Part shown: positions 46,605-55,272 of the stretch, in pieces | Layout: each line of letters opens with the position of its first letter | Position numbering within the stretch: the stretch's first letter is position 1 | Source: Halocatena pleomorpha | Lineage (GTDB): Archaea > Halobacteriota > Halobacteria > Halobacteriales > Haloarculaceae | Reading direction: 5' to 3' | DNA length: 64,000 nucleotides | NCBI RefSeq assembly: GCF_003862495.1 | Contig: NZ_RRCH01000029.1 | Location: 93,153-157,152, forward strand | Position numbers and translations under genes: made by a program | Notes under the pieces: model-generated | Seen by the model: the letters and a program-made list of their open reading frames with translations, nothing else | What the model was told of the DNA's origin: nothing | Database searches by the model: none

Positions 46605-46789
46605 GCCGCTTGCTCCGGTCACAGTACTGCGTCTTTCCCGCTTCCACTCTGCGACTGCATAGCTCCGCTACCGCGTCGGTCACGTTTGTGAACGACTGGA
46701 TGATATCGACCCAGCACAAAATAGCCATCGACACCGGAACCCCACCGATAGACGGGTAGATTATAGTGTGAGCGGGGTGGAAGTCGGAT

Positions 46790-48037
46790 ATGGAGTACAA
46801 TCACGTCCGGGAGACGGACCCGGAGGTCGCTGACGCGCTCGTCGGTGAAGTCGAGCGCCAGCGCGAGACACTCGCCATGATCGCCAGCGAGAACCACGTC
46901 AGTCGCGCTGTGCTCGAAGCCCAAGGCAGCACGCTCACGAACAAATACGCCGAGGGATACCCTGACGCCCGGTACTACGGCGGCTGTGAGTGTGCCGATA
47001 CAGTTGAGCAACTCGCTATCGATCGCGCGACGGAGCTATGGGGAGCCGAATACGTCAACGTCCAACCACACAGTGGTTCGCAGGCCAACATGGGCGTCTA
47101 TCTCGCTGCGCTCGATCCCGGAGACAAGATTCTCTCGCTCGATCTCACCCACGGCGGCCACCTCAGCCACGGTCATCCCAAGAACTTCGCGGGACAGGTG
47201 TACGAAGTCGAACAGTACGAAGTCGACTCCGAAACGGGATACATTGATTATGAGGCGTTAGCAGCCCACGCCACCGAGTTCGAACCGGATATGATCGTCT
47301 CGGGCTACTCGGCGTACCCCCGACAGGTCGAGTGGGAGCGGATCCAAGAGATCGCAACGAGCGTTGACGCCTACCATCTGGCCGACATCGCCCACATCAC
47401 GGGGCTGGTCGCTGCCGGTGAACACCCCTCTCCTGTCGGCGTTGCGGACTTCGTCACCGGATCGACGCACAAGACGATCCGCGCAGGACGAGGTGGCATC
47501 ATCATGTCTACCGAGGAACACGCCGACGCGATCGACAGCGCCATCATTCCCGGCATGCAGGGCGGTCCGTTGATGCATAATATCGCGGGCAAGGCCGTGG
47601 GCTTCAAGGAGGCGCTCCAACCCGAATTCGAGGAGTACGCTGCTCAGGTCGTCGCCAACGCGAGCGCCCTCGGGGAACGGCTGGCCGAGCACGGACTGAG
47701 TCTCGTTTCGGGGGGGACCGACACCCACCTCGTCCTCGTCGACCTTCGGGATTCACACCCCGACACGACCGGGAAGAAAGTCGAGGGCGCGCTCGAAGAC
47801 GTAGGGATCGTGTTGAACGCCAACACTGTCCCCGGTGAAACCCGGTCACCGTTCGTGGCTAGCGGTATCCGCGCCGGAACGCCCGCGCTCACCACCCGCG
47901 GCTTCGATACGACGGCGATCGAACAGGTCGCTGACTGCATCGCCCGTGTCGTTGACAGCCCCGACGACGCGGACGTGAAAGACGACGTCGCGGAAGACGT
48001 TCAAGCGCTCTGTGCAGAGCATCCGCTGTACGAATAG
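46790..48037 (+). CDS. glyA: Serine hydroxymethyltransferase
   Basis: A PLP enzyme that interconverts serine and glycine while loading one-carbon units on a folate or pterin carrier. The 415-residue protein has the family start ETLAMIASENHVS, YAEGYPDARYYGGCE, DLTHGGHLSHG and the PLP-lysine motif GSTHKTIRAGRGG with Lys 228. It is followed at 96 bp by folD, a natural partner in one-carbon metabolism. Confidence 0.97.
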   Translation: MEYNHVRETDPEVADALVGEVERQRETLAMIASENHVSRAVLEAQGSTLTNKYAEGYPDARYYGGCECADTVEQLAIDRATELWGAEYVNVQPHSGSQANMGVYLAALDPGDKILSLDLTHGGHLSHGHPKNFAGQVYEVEQYEVDSETGYIDYEALAAHATEFEPDMIVSGYSAYPRQVEWERIQEIATSVDAYHLADIAHITGLVAAGEHPSPVGVADFVTGSTHKTIRAGRGGIIMSTEEHADAIDSAIIPGMQGGPLMHNIAGKAVGFKEALQPEFEEYAAQVVANASALGERLAEHGLSLVSGGTDTHLVLVDLRDSHPDTTGKKVEGALEDVGIVLNANTVPGETRSPFVASGIRAGTPALTTRGFDTTAIEQVADCIARVVDSPDDADVKDDVAEDVQALCAEHPLYE

Positions 48038-48133
48038 CTGCCCTGCACGATCGTGTATATTTTGGGCGTGATAAACCCGGATATACGCACAGACTCGTGT
48101 GTTTTATGGCGTTTGGACGCGCCCGTTCACGTA

Positions 48134-49027
48134 ATGACGACCGTTCTCGATGGCGACGCCGTTGCTAGCGACATTCGTGATTCGCTCACCGACAGCATCG
48201 ATACGCTCACGACGGCTGGTGTGACGCCCGGACTGGCGACAGTGTTGATGAGCACCGATCCCTCCAGTGAGACGTACGTTTCGATGAAACAGCGCGACTG
48301 TGAGGAAGTTGGCATCAACGGAATTCACGTCGAGATCGACGCCGACGCGCCAGCCACGGAGTTGTACGAGACGATCGAGGATCTCAACGACGATCCGGCG
48401 GTACACGGCATTCTCGTGCAGTTGCCGGTGCCTGAACACGTAGATGAGCGCCGCGTCGTACGGAGCATCGACCCGGAAAAGGATGTCGACGGCTTCCATC
48501 CCGAGAACGTCGGTCGGCTCGTCAGGGGCCAACCGCGGTTCAAGCCGTGTACGCCCCACGGTGTACAGAAACTTCTCGACGCCGCCGGTGTTGATCCCGA
48601 CGGGAAAGAGGTCGTGATCGTCGGCCGGTCGGAGATCGTCGGCAAGCCGTTGGCGAATCTTCTCATGCAGAAAGCACCAGACGGCAACGCGACAGTGACG
48701 GTGTGTCACTCTCACACAGCAGATCTTGCGGCGAAAACGCGCGCGGCGGACATCGTCATCGCGGCCGCAGGCGTACCAGAACTCATCGATGGATCGATGC
48801 TCAGCGAAGGCGCGACTGTGATCGACGTTGGTGTCAACTCTGTCGACGCCGACACTGAGAAAGGATACGAACTCGTCGGAGATGTCGACTTCGAGAGCGC
48901 AACAGAGAAGGCGAGCGTCATCACGCCGGTGCCCGGTGGCGTCGGTCCTATGACGCGCGCCATGCTGCTGTACAACACGGTGAAAGCCGCGAGCGCACAG
49001 ACTGGCGTCGAGATCGAACTCCCGTGA
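48134..49027 (+). CDS. folD: Methylenetetrahydrofolate dehydrogenase/cyclohydrolase (FolD)
   Basis: Bifunctional enzyme of folate one-carbon metabolism (297 residues). It has the catalytic SSETYVSMKQRDCEEVGI (Lys and Tyr of the cyclohydrolase), QLPVPEHVDE, KDVDGFHPENVG and the NAD(P) loop VIVGRSEIVGKPLANLL. The start MTTVLDGDAV at 48134 is preferred over ATG 48053, whose extra 27 residues look non-coding. glyA precedes it and the NUDIX gene overlaps its stop (GTGA), so a three-gene unit is likely. Confidence 0.97.
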   Translation: MTTVLDGDAVASDIRDSLTDSIDTLTTAGVTPGLATVLMSTDPSSETYVSMKQRDCEEVGINGIHVEIDADAPATELYETIEDLNDDPAVHGILVQLPVPEHVDERRVVRSIDPEKDVDGFHPENVGRLVRGQPRFKPCTPHGVQKLLDAAGVDPDGKEVVIVGRSEIVGKPLANLLMQKAPDGNATVTVCHSHTADLAAKTRAADIVIAAAGVPELIDGSMLSEGATVIDVGVNSVDADTEKGYELVGDVDFESATEKASVITPVPGGVGPMTRAMLLYNTVKAASAQTGVEIELP

Positions 49028-49524
49028 GCCGATCAGATCCGACGGCGACGGCACTCCGCTCGCGGTATGCGGATGTCATTCACCACGAGGCGAGCCACGA
49101 ACTCGACGCCGACACGTTCACGTCGATGCGAGCGTCTCCACGCGGTTGGGGCGTCGGCGCGCTGGTGGTTGACGCCGACGAACGGGTGTTGCTCGTGCAG
49201 GAAAACGGCCAGTGGTACGTCCCCGGCGGACGGCTCGAAGCCGACGAGTCGCCAGAGACGGGAGCGATCCGGGAAGTACGCGAAGAGACGGGTGTGGACG
49301 TTCGACTTCGAGGACTCGGAGCCATTGCCGAACAGACGTTCTCTCACGAGACGACGGGTGAATCGTTCGTGTTTCGCTTTGGGATGTTTAAGGCGACACC
49401 CGAGACGACGGAGGTGGCCAACGATCCTGGGCTCCCTGACGAATCGATCAGTTCGGTCGAGTGGCACACCTCGGTACCGGCCGACACCTACACTCGTGAT
49501 CTCGTGGTCGAACTGCTCGGATAA
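49024..49524 (+). CDS. NUDIX hydrolase
   Basis: A 166-residue NUDIX-family pyrophosphohydrolase. The NUDIX box GGRLEADESPETGAIREVREETGVDV (G-x5-E-x7-REVREETG) lies at about residues 67-92, with the WYVPGG lead-in, and its Glu residues bind Mg. Substrate is unknown (a nucleotide or nucleotide-sugar is typical). It begins with GTG in a 4-nt overlap (GTGA) with the folD stop, so it is translated from the folD transcript. Confidence 0.88.
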   Translation: MSRSDPTATALRSRYADVIHHEASHELDADTFTSMRASPRGWGVGALVVDADERVLLVQENGQWYVPGGRLEADESPETGAIREVREETGVDVRLRGLGAIAEQTFSHETTGESFVFRFGMFKATPETTEVANDPGLPDESISSVEWHTSVPADTYTRDLVVELLG

Positions 49525-49683
49525 CGAGAGAGCCATTGATTCATCCGGGTATTAGAGGGGACGATCGAAGAACTGGGTCGATAATTCGATGCCCTGTCTC
49601 GATTCGAATCTCGTCAGCAATATCTCACTGGTCACGAACCGGCACAGGAGTTTCTCGACGCTCACCACACGAGAATTTCGTGG

Positions 49684-50763
49684 CTACAGTTGCTCTGCCA
49701 TCGCTACCGCTTCGTCCAACTCGACCGGCGCTTCACTCTCCGTAAGTCGGTCGAGCAGCGCGTCAGTTCGTTCCTCCGTCGGGTTTCTATCTGCTTGTTC
49801 GAGCAGCCGCTCAGCCCCACCTCGTCCGGTGTGTGCGCCGAACAGGAGGCGTCGCTTGCCGCCGAACGTCTCAGGATCGTACGGCTCGAAGGTCGCAGGA
49901 TCGTCGAGCATCGCCGTCGTGTGTAGTCCGGACTCGTGTGCCGTAACCGCCTCTCCGATGATCGGCGTGCGTGGATCGACTGATTCATCGAGCGCATCGA
50001 GCACCGTCCGACACGTCGGAATAAGCTGCTCGCGCGCAAGACCAGTTTCGTGGCCGGCTGTTTCGAGCGCGACGGCGACCTCCTCAAGCGCAGGATTGCC
50101 CGCGCGTTCGCCCAACGACGCAACACTCACATCCACTCGATCGACACCGAGACGGGTAGCGACGAGTGCGTTCGCGGTGGCGACACCGAGATCGTCGTGG
50201 AAGTGAACGCCGACACGATCGAGTGAAACGTCCAGCTCGGCTAGTGATCGCAGATAGCCAGCAACGAACGATGGTGTGCGCGCACCGACCGTATCAGCGA
50301 GCGTGATCGGCACGTCGAACCGATCAAACGCCGGTGCGATATCACCCGCGTCGGTACGAAACGCGTCCAGCAGCGTGAGATGCGGGCGGGCATCGCCATC
50401 GCGGACGCGATCGATCGCCTCGCTGGCGGATTCGAACGCCTCCTGTCTGGAGGCCCCAAGTACTGCCTGAAGTTGTCGATCGGATACGGGAACGAACACC
50501 TCGATTACATCGGCGTCCGCATCGAGTGCGGCGTCTACGTCGGCATCCCGCGCCCGAGCGATCGCACCCACGTCGGTTTCGAGCGTTTCAGCAAGCCGCT
50601 GTGTAACTGTCGCGTCGTGGTTGCCTGTCGCCGGAAAGCCGGCCTGAATGAGCGACAATGACAGCGCGTCGAGTGCTTTCCCCGCCGCGATCGTCTGCTC
50701 GACAGTGTACTCTCGCCCCGGCATCTGGGTTGCCTCCCGGAGCGTTACGTCACATAATCGCAT
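49684..50763 (-). CDS. LeuA/homocitrate-synthase-like (HMGL) enzyme without regulatory domain
   Basis: A 359-residue member of the Claisen-type acyltransferase family (2-isopropylmalate, citramalate, homocitrate synthases). The TIM-barrel shows the metal/oxo-acid region LCDVTLREATQMPG near the N-terminus and the conserved HFHDDLGVATAN near residue 190, plus GERAGNPALEEV. The C-terminal dimer/feedback domain of LeuA (about 130 residues) is missing, so it is a short type and may not be leucine-feedback-controlled. The exact substrate is unknown. The start at 50763 (MRLCDVTL) is preferred over 50790. Confidence 0.8.
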   Translation of the reverse strand: MRLCDVTLREATQMPGREYTVEQTIAAGKALDALSLSLIQAGFPATGNHDATVTQRLAETLETDVGAIARARDADVDAALDADADVIEVFVPVSDRQLQAVLGASRQEAFESASEAIDRVRDGDARPHLTLLDAFRTDAGDIAPAFDRFDVPITLADTVGARTPSFVAGYLRSLAELDVSLDRVGVHFHDDLGVATANALVATRLGVDRVDVSVASLGERAGNPALEEVAVALETAGHETGLAREQLIPTCRTVLDALDESVDPRTPIIGEAVTAHESGLHTTAMLDDPATFEPYDPETFGGKRRLLFGAHTGRGGAERLLEQADRNPTEERTDALLDRLTESEAPVELDEAVAMAEQL

Positions 50764-50814
50764 ACGAATCCTCGTGCCGGGGCGTTTCAATACGGTTTTG
50801 GATCGAATCCGAAC

Positions 50815-51522
50815 TCATTGCAAACCATCGAGGCGTGACCGAGCCGCCGAGAGCGTTTCGGTCCCCGTACAGACGTACCTCCGGAGGTCTCGGACGGCAC
50901 TAACCAGCTGTTCAGCCATCACAGGATCGACATCGCCGTCGAGCGCCTCGATTCGGCGGGCGTGTTCCGAAACCGTCTGAAGGACCGCCGTCGCCTGCTG
51001 GTCGGGATGCTCGTCGAGATACCAGCTGAACGCTCGCCGGTAGTCGTCGACAGCCCCTGCACACGCCAATCCACGGGCTGTCCGCATCGAGTGTGGGACG
51101 GAGTCTGGATCGGGACGGTCACCCTCGTCTGCGCCACTGAGCAACGAGAGCAGATACAGCTCTGTATCGTCGTCGATCCGCATTGACCGCCGCAGCTCAC
51201 GAGCGCTGTAGACGAGTTCGGTCGCCGCGAGATACGTCTCCGACAACGGTGTTAGTTCTCCCGCGTGGATGAAGCCGATGTGGGTGATGTACGTCCGACA
51301 CCGCTCAGTGGCGTCCTCCAACGCTTCCGACAGTCCTTCCTCCTCAACCAACGACCGCGCTGGCGAGAGATCAAGCGCAGCGGGTGCGTCAGTGTGTTCA
51401 GTCCGTTCGTCAAGACCTCGGCTCCGAAGGCTATCACAGTTCGGACAGGACACCGCGCCGGTCTCGTAGTACGACCACTGTGTCCCACACTCCCGACACT
51501 CGCGTTGGCCTCGGATTTTCAT
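50815..51522 (-). CDS. Haloarchaeal zinc-ribbon protein, DUF7117-like
   Basis: A 235-residue protein beginning MKIRGQRECRECGTQWSYYE. The N-terminal zinc ribbon (CRECG ... CPNCD, about residues 9-30) is followed by an all-helical region with many conserved Arg and Glu residues and no membrane segment. This matches a haloarchaeal family of unknown function in my recognition. The start at 51522 was preferred over ATG 51531. It could be a regulatory or RNA-binding protein. Confidence 0.7.
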   Translation of the reverse strand: MKIRGQRECRECGTQWSYYETGAVSCPNCDSLRSRGLDERTEHTDAPAALDLSPARSLVEEEGLSEALEDATERCRTYITHIGFIHAGELTPLSETYLAATELVYSARELRRSMRIDDDTELYLLSLLSGADEGDRPDPDSVPHSMRTARGLACAGAVDDYRRAFSWYLDEHPDQQATAVLQTVSEHARRIEALDGDVDPVMAEQLVSAVRDLRRYVCTGTETLSAARSRLDGLQ

Positions 51523-51618
51523 GCACGACATTAATCGGTCGAGGGCAAAAAACCGGGTGGCTCAGCCGATTGAGCCGACCAACAGGTATTACACGTCGTA
51601 CACCTATCATTAGATACG

Positions 51619-51702
51619 ATGTCGTCGAACCCATCGGCGTCCACAGACGAGGATAGAGGAAGTCACGGCAACGTGGCTGATCGAGAAATTCTCCAGCACT
51701 GA
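51619..51702 (+). pseudogene. Possible frameshifted N-terminus of the following DUF7528-like gene
   Basis: ATG 51619 opens 27 codons (MSSNPSASTDEDRGSHGNVA...) ending at TGA 51700. A TATA-like TATTACAC about 30 bp upstream suits a leaderless start. Downstream, the neighbouring frame continues from about 51731 as coding-like sequence (NGSVEREKDEVRLELSGTM) straight into the ATG at 51791 with no earlier start codon. A one-base shift near 51690-51735 would join the two into one longer protein. It may be a real mutation, a sequencing error, or coincidence. Confidence 0.35.
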
Positions 51703-51790
51703 ACGGACGCAGCCGATCACATCACGACGAACAGAGAACGGATCGGTCGAACGCGAAAAAGACGAAGTTCGTCTCGAACTATCAGGGACG

Positions 51791-52150
51791 ATGCACGTCC
51801 TGACGCCCGCTCAGGCACGGGAGCTTCATGCTGCGCTGGACGAGGCGCTGCATCACACCGAGACGTTCACTCACACGGTCTGTGAACACCGTCCGGATGG
51901 CTCGTACGTCGTTGCTCGCCGGCGTGCGGACTCATCGGGCCACCGAAAAGTGTTCGATTCGTTCGCGGCGCTTGCTGAACTGTACGAGCGGCTCCCCTCA
52001 GAGTTCACCGCCGAGGATGTCGAGCACTCCGGACTAACTGGCGGTCGTCGACACATGCTCGTCCGTCACTTCACCGAACAGCCGGCGTTCGACTGTGCGT
52101 TGGTGTGCCGACAGCCGCTCACGGCGCGGAAAGCAGTCCCAACGTCCTGA
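51791..52150 (+). CDS. Haloarchaeal conserved protein, DUF7528-like
   Basis: A 119-residue protein, MHVLTPAQARELHAALDEAL, with VCEHRPDGSYVVARRRADSSGHRKVFDSFAALAELYERLP and EHSGLTGGRRHMLVRHFTEQPAFDCALV. This matches a short conserved haloarchaeal family of unknown function. In my memory of the family the N-terminus extends upstream of this ATG with a beta-rich segment like VERDGDxVRLEL, and the upstream frame here shows exactly that (EREKDEVRLELSG) but lacks a start codon. So the annotated start is probably not the original one. Confidence 0.7.
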   Translation: MHVLTPAQARELHAALDEALHHTETFTHTVCEHRPDGSYVVARRRADSSGHRKVFDSFAALAELYERLPSEFTAEDVEHSGLTGGRRHMLVRHFTEQPAFDCALVCRQPLTARKAVPTS

Positions 52151-52231
52151 AACGACTGTTCTGGCGCGTGACTCCCGCCAGCGCGGTGTCGAGTCCATAC
52201 TCTTTTGCTGTGCGCGACAGTTCTCACAGCC

Positions 52232-52378
52232 ATGCGAAGCGAAGAGGAGATCCGAGACCAGTATGAGTTTCTCAAAGAGGAACTCGACGACGAGGAGATG
52301 CGTCACGAAGGCGTCCGTCAGATGTTTACGTACTATCGTCGCGCTATCGGGTGGGTTCTCGAAGAAGAACACATGTGA
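52232..52378 (+). CDS. Small conserved haloarchaeal protein (48 aa)
   Basis: A 48-residue product, MRSEEEIRDQYEFLKEELDD... MRHEGVRQMFTYYRRAIGWV..., highly charged and helical, resembling a small haloarchaeal family I have seen as a single gene of unknown function. It starts 81 bp after the DUF7528-like gene and ends before a predicted structured region. No metal or membrane motif. Confidence 0.7.
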   Translation: MRSEEEIRDQYEFLKEELDDEEMRHEGVRQMFTYYRRAIGWVLEEEHM

Positions 52379-52480
52379 TATTCTGTTCCGTGCTGATGCA
52401 CCGTCAAGAACGGAGCCACGGTCATTGCTACCACGACAAACGGACTTTCTGACCCGGTAAGTTTATGCCAATGAAGCCAC

Positions 52481-52588
52481 TTGGTTGGATTGACGCTTCG
52501 CTTGGAGGGCCGAAGCGTCAGCGGGGACCAATTCAGGGCGGCATGCCTTGCCGGGCGTTTTCACCCCGGCTGGGCTGCTTTCCTTTCT
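52481..52588 (+). ncRNA. Candidate structured small RNA
   Basis: A 100-nt stretch packed with complementary arms: TTGGT (52481-52485) with ACCAA (52527-52531) enclosing a perfect 10-bp hairpin TGACGCTTCG/CGAAGCGTCA (52491-52520), then the palindrome GGCATGCC (52540-52547) and GCCGGG/CCCGGC (52550-52570), ending in a T/C-rich tract (52577-52588). No convincing ORF crosses it. A TATA-like TTTATG (52471-52476) is nearby but its usual start would fall inside the first hairpin, so the promoter is uncertain. Confidence 0.35.
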
Positions 52589-52634
52589 ACTCACAATCAC
52601 ATCATTGGAGCGTTATCTCTGATCAGTCGATCAC

Positions 52635-52859
52635 TCAGTTTTCTGCTTGGTGACGCGCGATGCGTTGTAGCGCGTCGGCAATCGTCTCCACAGCGAACAA
52701 CAGTCGCCACAAGAAGTACACCAGCCAGACACCACCCACAGCTACCATACCGAGCAGGAACTGCCCTCGAATGAGCGCGTAACCGAACACGACGATGGAG
52801 AATATTTCGATCCCGCGACGCTTGTTCAGTAAATGGTCAGGAAGCATGAACAGCGACAT
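52635..52859 (-). CDS. Small haloarchaeal membrane protein
   Basis: A 74-residue product, MSLFMLPDHLLNKRRGIEIFS..., with a basic N-terminus and two hydrophobic stretches (about residues 17-30, IEIFSIVVFGYALI, and 33-54, QFLLGMVAVGGVWLVYFLWRLL). Start 52859 was chosen over 52919 because a TATA-like element (ATTTTATT) about 28 bp upstream suits it. It resembles small haloarchaeal membrane proteins of unknown function. Confidence 0.6.
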   Translation of the reverse strand: MSLFMLPDHLLNKRRGIEIFSIVVFGYALIRGQFLLGMVAVGGVWLVYFLWRLLFAVETIADALQRIARHQAEN

Positions 52860-53033
52860 GTGACATATATCGAGGTTATCAATAAAATAACTACGGTCAA
52901 GCGTCCACGTTCTCCTCATCGGGATATCCAGTTCACCTCGACAGACGCAGGAAACGACACACTTGTTCTCACAACTATCGGATAAAACACGGCTTCAGAA
53001 TCACTTATTCTCTCTTCTACCCATCGTGTTCAC

Positions 53034-54044
53034 ATGCTCTTTATCGGCAGCGACGACGGGGTGTATCGTACCCGGATCGACGAACCATCGGAATCGACGC
53101 GAGTTCTTTCGGCCGGGCGAGTGATGCGACTCCGACAGTTTGGGGACGCAGGACTGTTCGCAGCCACGCAAACCGGACTGTATCGGTCGATGAACGGCAC
53201 GGAATGGACGAACCTCGACGTTCCCCGCGACCAGACGTACGCCGTCTGTGTCAGTGCCGACGGCACTCAACTGTACGCCGGTACGAGTCCTGCTCACGTG
53301 TACACGGCACCGATCGGGGCACTCGATGGAACGTCTATTCCATGGACTGAGCTGTGGGGCTTTCAGACTCTTCCCTCGCGCGAGGAGTGGCGGCTTCCCC
53401 GTCACAACGACCGTGCCCACGTCCGAGATCTCCACACCGATCCCGCCCATTCGAACCGAATCGTCGCCGGCGTCGAGGTGGGTGGGGTGCACGTTGCTGA
53501 CGTGCACGATGCTGAAGCACTGGTGAGCCAACCAGAACACAGGCGTTCTGGTGACGACGGCGGAGTTACGTGGACACAACGGTCGAACGGGGTGGACGAC
53601 GATGTTCATGAACTCCGCGTCGTCGGGCCTGCGGAGTATTTCGCTGCTACCGGCCACGGACTCTTCCGGACGCGGGACGCCGGCCAAACGTGGAAGCGGC
53701 TCGATCAGTCCGTCCCACAGTCGTACTTCCGGTGTGTGTTCGCTCTCGGTGATACCGTCTACGCAGCCGGTGCGCTGTCAAATTCCTCGACGTGGAACGA
53801 TCCTGATGCCGATCCGGCGCTGTTTTCGTGTTCGCAGAGCGGATCGCTCGACACGATACCAATTCCACCAGTGGACGAAATGGTCACCGGCATGACTGCC
53901 GTCGACGATGACCTCCTCATCGCAACCCACCGGGGGCATCTGTTCGTCCACCGCGGTTCGTGGCACAACCTCGGAGAATTTCCCGTTCGTGGACCGCTTA
54001 CCGGACGGTACACACCGATCTGTTCCTACGAACGACTTCAATAA
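53034..54044 (+). CDS. BNR/Asp-box beta-propeller protein
   Basis: A 336-residue protein of repeating beta units. Asp-box-like motifs (S/T-x-D-x-G-x-T-W) appear as TRDAGQTWKRL (about residues 216-226) and GDDGGVTWTQ (about 173-182), with related turns GTEWTNL and GLYRSMNG near the start. Such proteins bind ligands or act as glycosidases; no catalytic triad is evident. No signal peptide is seen, so it is likely cytosolic. It is similar to a common haloarchaeal family annotated only as WD40/BNR repeat protein. Confidence 0.8.
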   Translation: MLFIGSDDGVYRTRIDEPSESTRVLSAGRVMRLRQFGDAGLFAATQTGLYRSMNGTEWTNLDVPRDQTYAVCVSADGTQLYAGTSPAHVYTAPIGALDGTSIPWTELWGFQTLPSREEWRLPRHNDRAHVRDLHTDPAHSNRIVAGVEVGGVHVADVHDAEALVSQPEHRRSGDDGGVTWTQRSNGVDDDVHELRVVGPAEYFAATGHGLFRTRDAGQTWKRLDQSVPQSYFRCVFALGDTVYAAGALSNSSTWNDPDADPALFSCSQSGSLDTIPIPPVDEMVTGMTAVDDDLLIATHRGHLFVHRGSWHNLGEFPVRGPLTGRYTPICSYERLQ

Positions 54045-54196
54045 CTCTCAACAGGTGGAGTGATGTTTATACACATCCAGTAAATTATGTGTGGTAGAGG
54101 GACAGCACTCAGTGACAAGCCCGGGTGTATGGGCTGTACTCTCGGTATTGATGTGAATTCCGACTGAAGAATACGTCCCTTGCCATAGGTAATATT

Positions 54197-54760
54197 ATGA
54201 CAGTAACGGATGTGTCGTTGTCACGACGAACGGTTCTGAAAACGATCGGTGGGTCGGCCATCGGCACCATCGCTGTGGGATCGACCGGCGCAGCGGCAGC
54301 CAGTGCCGAGGCTGAACGGAGCGTCATCCTCACGGTCAAGGGGACGGCCGACATTGACATCGAACGGTCGGCCGACATCGACTCTGACGCGACGATGACA
54401 GTCAACGCCGACAACGAGATCAGTGTGACACTCCAGCCGACGGCAGACATTGAAATCAATCCTGCGATCAGCGGGGCGTTCGAGATTACACTCAGGAACG
54501 TCGATGTGGTTGCGGCCACGATCGAGGTATCGGCAATGGCCGAGATTCGCGTGCGTGGTAAGACACAACTAAACGCAACGGTTTGTCCGAATGCGTCGGG
54601 TGTACTTCTCGTAGAGTCGACTGCGACAGCCGCTATTTCTGCTGAACCGCACGCAGCAGTCGATGTCGTTACCGAACTTCGCGGCGATGTCACGGCTGAC
54701 ACCGATCCGACCGCTGATGTCGATATCATCACGGTGACGGAGATCGGTCCCACTGGCTGA
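54197..54760 (+). CDS. Tat-exported repetitive beta-rich protein
   Basis: A 187-residue protein with a Tat signal (SRRTVLKTIGGSAIGTIAVG, residues about 9-28) and likely processing after AAAASA. The mature part alternates short strands with polar turns, with a recurring T/S-A-[D/E]-I pattern (GTADIDI, SADID, TADIEI, MAEIRV, TADVDI). It contains almost no aromatic residues and a single Cys. It may form a beta-solenoid or surface layer-associated fibre. No family is recognised. Confidence 0.7.
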   Translation: MTVTDVSLSRRTVLKTIGGSAIGTIAVGSTGAAAASAEAERSVILTVKGTADIDIERSADIDSDATMTVNADNEISVTLQPTADIEINPAISGAFEITLRNVDVVAATIEVSAMAEIRVRGKTQLNATVCPNASGVLLVESTATAAISAEPHAAVDVVTELRGDVTADTDPTADVDIITVTEIGPTG

Positions 54761-54796
54761 CCTTCGCAACGGCAGCCAGACCGTGCGTGGAGTCGA

Positions 54797-55063
54797 CTAC
54801 TCAATCACGAAACCGCTGCTTTTTCCCGTCTCACTCCATTCGATCTCGAATTCGAGGCTCAGTTCCGGTTCACCGTCGCCGGTTTCCCGCTCAACTTCGA
54901 TTTCGAACTCCGCTTGTTCTGGAACGTCCAGCGTTACTGATTCCTCTCCATTGGATAAGGTCAACGCCTCCCCCGAGTCTAGTTTGTCAGCGACCGAACG
55001 CAGATGCGACGCGATTTCCGTTCTGCTTTGGCGACGCTCGGTAACGAACAGTGTCTCTTCCAT
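54797..55063 (-). CDS. Amphi-Trp domain protein
   Basis: An 88-residue protein with the amphi-Trp pattern: N-terminal MEETLFVTERRQSRTEIASHLRSVADKLDSGEALTLSNGEESVTLDVP and C-terminal ELSLEFEIEWSETG. These small proteins have unknown function. An AT-rich promoter region (55064-55140) is shared with the upstream, divergent PadR-type gene. Confidence 0.85.
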   Translation of the reverse strand: MEETLFVTERRQSRTEIASHLRSVADKLDSGEALTLSNGEESVTLDVPEQAEFEIEVERETGDGEPELSLEFEIEWSETGKSSGFVIE

Positions 55064-55272
55064 ATTCTTCCTTCATCGCATCAATATATAAATTAGTCGG
55101 TATCCTAGAACAGGAAAAATAAACGATATATTTAATACTGTCTGTTTAGTAACCTCGCAGGCAGCTGTCATCGTGATATCGAGCGTGTCGGGTCCACACT
55201 CAGTCGACTCGCGGTCAAGATCGACCGACACGTTTATGCTGTTGAATCGGTAATATCCGGAAGTATACAGTC

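Noticed and set aside
48104..49054. 316-codon minus-strand frame across folD
   Set aside because: Antisense shadow of FolD; the same frame contains no conserved motif.
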